From positions 1-39,644 of the forward strand of contig JALWKQ010000151.1 of the NCBI GenBank assembly GCA_027081395.1: DNA of 39,644 nt. The letters run 5' to 3'. Source of the DNA: Sulfurovum sp. GTDB lineage: Bacteria > Campylobacterota > Campylobacteria > Campylobacterales > Sulfurovaceae. Shown here piece by piece: positions 37,648 through 39,644 of the stretch. How positions within the stretch are numbered: the first letter of the stretch is position 1; each line of letters opens with the position of its first letter. Position numbers and translations under genes: made by a program. The notes beneath the pieces were generated by a model that worked only from the letters and a program-made list of their open reading frames with translations, made no database searches and had not been told where the DNA came from.

Positions 37648-37913
37648 GGGCATCTCTAATAACCCTAGATGCTCATAACATTGCCAGCTTTGTTCTAGGC
37701 AAGGCACACTTTTGAAGTCCTAGCCGTAGCTAAGTCGAAAAAGTGTAACGCCGCATAGGACGAAGCTGGCATTGCCCGAAGGGTGGGCTTTGCAGACGCG
37801 ATATTTCACAAGATACTTCCATCGTCTTAGCTTTGGCTAGGACTTGAAAGCCTCTTACAAAATCTCACATCTGCAAAGCCCATTATGAGCGCCTAGGGTT
37901 ATTAGAGGTGCCC
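37648..37913. mobile_element. MITE-like non-autonomous element, 266 bp
   Basis: 31-bp TIRs, 28/31 identical (GGGCATCTCTAATAACCCTAGATGCTCATAA / inverse of TTATGAGCGCCTAGGGTTATTAGAGGTGCCC), TAAA on each side (37644-37647, 37914-37917), two internal hairpins, no ORF. Confidence 0.8.
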
Positions 37914-37978
37914 TAAAGTCTATTATAGATCATTATCTTTTAAGGCTTTATAAAACGGAGTAGGAGACTCCTGCTCTC

Positions 37979-38713
37979 CTAACTCATACTCGGTATATCG
38001 GAGTTGATCGTCATTTTTTTGATGGTACCGTTTTGGTCGCCCTGCTTTTCTCTGTCCGGGTTGCTTTTTGACGGATTGTTGGAGCTTTCCTGTTTGGACT
38101 CCTGCTTTTTCGTCTCTACTGCAGGGTTGGCAGCTTTGGATGCAGAAGCCTCCTGCTTGGAGACCTGCTGTTTTTGGAGAGTGAGTGCACCTTTTTTGGC
38201 GATATTGACAACCAGCCTGCCGTCTCTATACTCCGTCGTGATACTCGATACATCGGCATCCTGCGGCAGTGTGACTGCCTGCTGATAGACCCTCACGGAG
38301 CTGCTTTTGGCGATACCGTTGGGGGTTTTGTGCTCCTGCTCCTCTACCACTTTGGCAGTGATGGAGATCATCCCGTCTTTTGTCTGGATATCGATATGAT
38401 TCTCTTTGGACTCCGGGATCGTCGTAAGCAGCTCATAGTGGTCACCCTTGTCGACAAAACCGCTTTGTCCGGGCATCTTGAAGTGTGCTATAGGACCAAT
38501 TGAGCGCTGTGTACGCTGCAGCATTCTCTGGTGCATACGCTCAAACATCTTGTCCATCTGTGCCTGCATCTGCATCATCTCTTTGAAGATATCATCTCCA
38601 AAGGGATCTTGAAAAAAAGGATCCTTAAAAGGGTCATGAAAAGGATCAGCAGCATGAAGCGTACCTGCCATCACAAGCGGCAATGTAAATAATGCTAACG
38701 TTTTCTTCAACAT
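37979..38713 (-). CDS. Hsp20/alpha-crystallin-like protein with N-terminal signal peptide
   Basis: MLKKTLALFTLPLVMAGTLHAADPF signal; YELLTTIPESKENHIDIQTKDGMISITAKVVEE..RVYQQAVTLPQDADVSSITTEYRDGRLVVNIAKK. Confidence 0.8.
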   Translation of the reverse strand: MLKKTLALFTLPLVMAGTLHAADPFHDPFKDPFFQDPFGDDIFKEMMQMQAQMDKMFERMHQRMLQRTQRSIGPIAHFKMPGQSGFVDKGDHYELLTTIPESKENHIDIQTKDGMISITAKVVEEQEHKTPNGIAKSSSVRVYQQAVTLPQDADVSSITTEYRDGRLVVNIAKKGALTLQKQQVSKQEASASKAANPAVETKKQESKQESSNNPSKSNPDREKQGDQNGTIKKMTINSDIPSMS

Positions 38714-38807
38714 TTGATTACTCCTTAATCTCTGTTTTTCAGATTATAAAAAGCAAAGTTTAACCGAATTTTAACCCACCAAATGTTCTCAACAGTCTCT
38801 CTATCGA

Positions 38808-39005
38808 CTATGATTTTTGCTTCGCAGATTTGAAACGGCACTCTCCAAGTGTGACAGATTTGCCTTTGGCTATCTGGGAGAGGATATAGGCGAGTGTCCC
38901 CTCCGGATCGGTATCGGGCATCTCTTCGGAAATGAGTCGGAGTGCTTCTTGTTTGGTGGTAGGTGACCACTGCTTTTCGTGGGGCAGACGTGTCAGTATC
39001 TGCAT
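38808..39005 (-). CDS. Small hypothetical protein (65 aa)
   Basis: MQILTRLPHEKQWSPTTKQEALRLISEEMPDTDPEGTLAYILSQIAKGKSVTLGECRFKS; closely follows the 39009..39203 ORF. Confidence 0.55.
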   Translation of the reverse strand: MQILTRLPHEKQWSPTTKQEALRLISEEMPDTDPEGTLAYILSQIAKGKSVTLGECRFKSAKQKS

Positions 39006-39008
39006 CGC

Positions 39009-39203
39009 TCAGACAAGCCCCAATTCTGCGAAGATCGGCTCGACTTTGATCCACCAATCCTGCAGATGTGTCATCAGATCACCGATAGCGGCATCCTCTT
39101 TTTTCCACTCCTCTATCTTCTCGAGTATAGCGGACTTCTCCTCTTCGGGGATATCTTTGGATTTGCGTATATGCTCCTGTGCCTCTTCTATCTTCTTTTT
39201 CAT
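39009..39203 (-). CDS. Small DUF4404-like helical protein (64 aa)
   Basis: MKKKIEEAQEHIRKSKDIPEEEKSAILEKIEEWKKEDAAIGDLMTHLQDWWIKVEPIFAELGLV. Confidence 0.55.
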   Translation of the reverse strand: MKKKIEEAQEHIRKSKDIPEEEKSAILEKIEEWKKEDAAIGDLMTHLQDWWIKVEPIFAELGLV

Positions 39204-39278
39204 GCTTCAACTCCGTTTCTCTTTTTGTAAGATGATACACCATTCACTTTTCTTTGTCAATGCTTTCACTACGATGGA

Positions 39279-39425
39279 AGCCAATTGAAGCCTCTGAATA
39301 ATTATGCATGGAGGTTTCACACGATGGCGACAAAGGAGCATTCAACCCATGAAATGGGCGCTTGCGTTTGTGACTGCCGGAGCTATCGTGTGAAACCGGT
39401 AGTTTTTTATAGATCTTAATTGGCT
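39279..39425. repeat. Hairpin element copy B (conserved 55-nt apex, variable stem)
   Basis: Outer AGCCAATT (39279-39286)/AATTGGCT (39418-39425); stem GGTTTCACACGATGGC (39313-39328)/GCTATCGTGTGAAACC (39382-39397); apex 39328-39382. Confidence 0.8.
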
Positions 39426-39455
39426 ATAATAAGCAAAATAATTAAAGGAAATATC

Positions 39456-39644
39456 GTGACACACTCCATCAAAGATTATCTCAAGAAGGACTCCACTGCC
39501 GGCATACTGCTCATCGTAGTAACGCTTCTGGCACTCTTGATGCAGAACTCACCGCTTTCAGATATCTACACACAGTTCCTGCATACCCCGGTAGAGATCC
39601 GCTTTGGTGCGCTGCACATCGCCAAGCCGCTGCTTCTGTGGGTC
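39456..39644 (+). CDS. nhaA: Na+/H+ antiporter NhaA, N-terminal part (truncated by window edge)
   Basis: GTG start, (M)THSIKDYLKKDSTAGILLIVVTLLALLMQNSPLSDIYTQFLHTPVEIRFG; RBS AAAGGA. Confidence 0.85.
   Translation, partial: MTHSIKDYLKKDSTAGILLIVVTLLALLMQNSPLSDIYTQFLHTPVEIRFGALHIAKPLLLWV

Noticed and set aside
37620-37707. Track start of the coiled-coil ORF inside the MITE-like element
   Set aside because: The internal ATG at 37620 has a good RBS (AAGGATGGTATATG); the upstream extension is read-through into the element.
38725-39057. 110-aa minus-strand ORF MVDQSRADLRRIGACLS..
   Set aside because: Overlaps two short ORFs with better coding character (38808-39005 and 39009-39203) and lacks family resemblance.

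Overview
The window looks like a Campylobacterota-type chromosome (Sulfurimonas/Sulfurovum-like by gene content; this is an inference). It is densely coding. Left part: flavoprotein C-terminus, SulP transporter, rhodanese, mogA, a GGDEF protein, and a minus-strand block aroB–mscS–mtaB–FtsH-like AAA–bioV-like–SDR. Middle part: COG3400/TrkA-like protein, tgt, lytic transglycosylase, methyltransferase, 5'-nucleotidase, clpB, ctpA, purC–purS–purQ, plsC. Right part: a Cu/Zn efflux island (ArsR regulator, SO_0444-type permease, small Cys/His protein, TolC–adaptor–CusA/CzcA RND system, multicopper oxidase), then a secreted Hsp20-like protein and the start of nhaA. The most interesting non-coding signals are: (1) a two-copy ~147-148 bp hairpin element with a conserved 55-nt apex (51/55 identical, including one covarying base pair) and conserved ends, but different self-complementary middle stems; (2) a 266-bp MITE-like element with 31-bp terminal inverted repeats and a TAAA direct repeat at each side; (3) a candidate sRNA with a TATAAT promoter and a CUUCCUCC (anti-Shine-Dalgarno) loop; (4) a 160-bp element bounded by inverted CCCAAATCTC(K)AAATAG, with a third copy of the arm upstream of tgt. 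Other points of interest: an FtsH-like protein that has lost HEXXH, a compositionally mosaic diguanylate cyclase gene, a decayed DUF4010 gene, a HAIR-like operator on a consensus clpB promoter, and a perfect ArsR-type palindrome. No database searches or folding were run.
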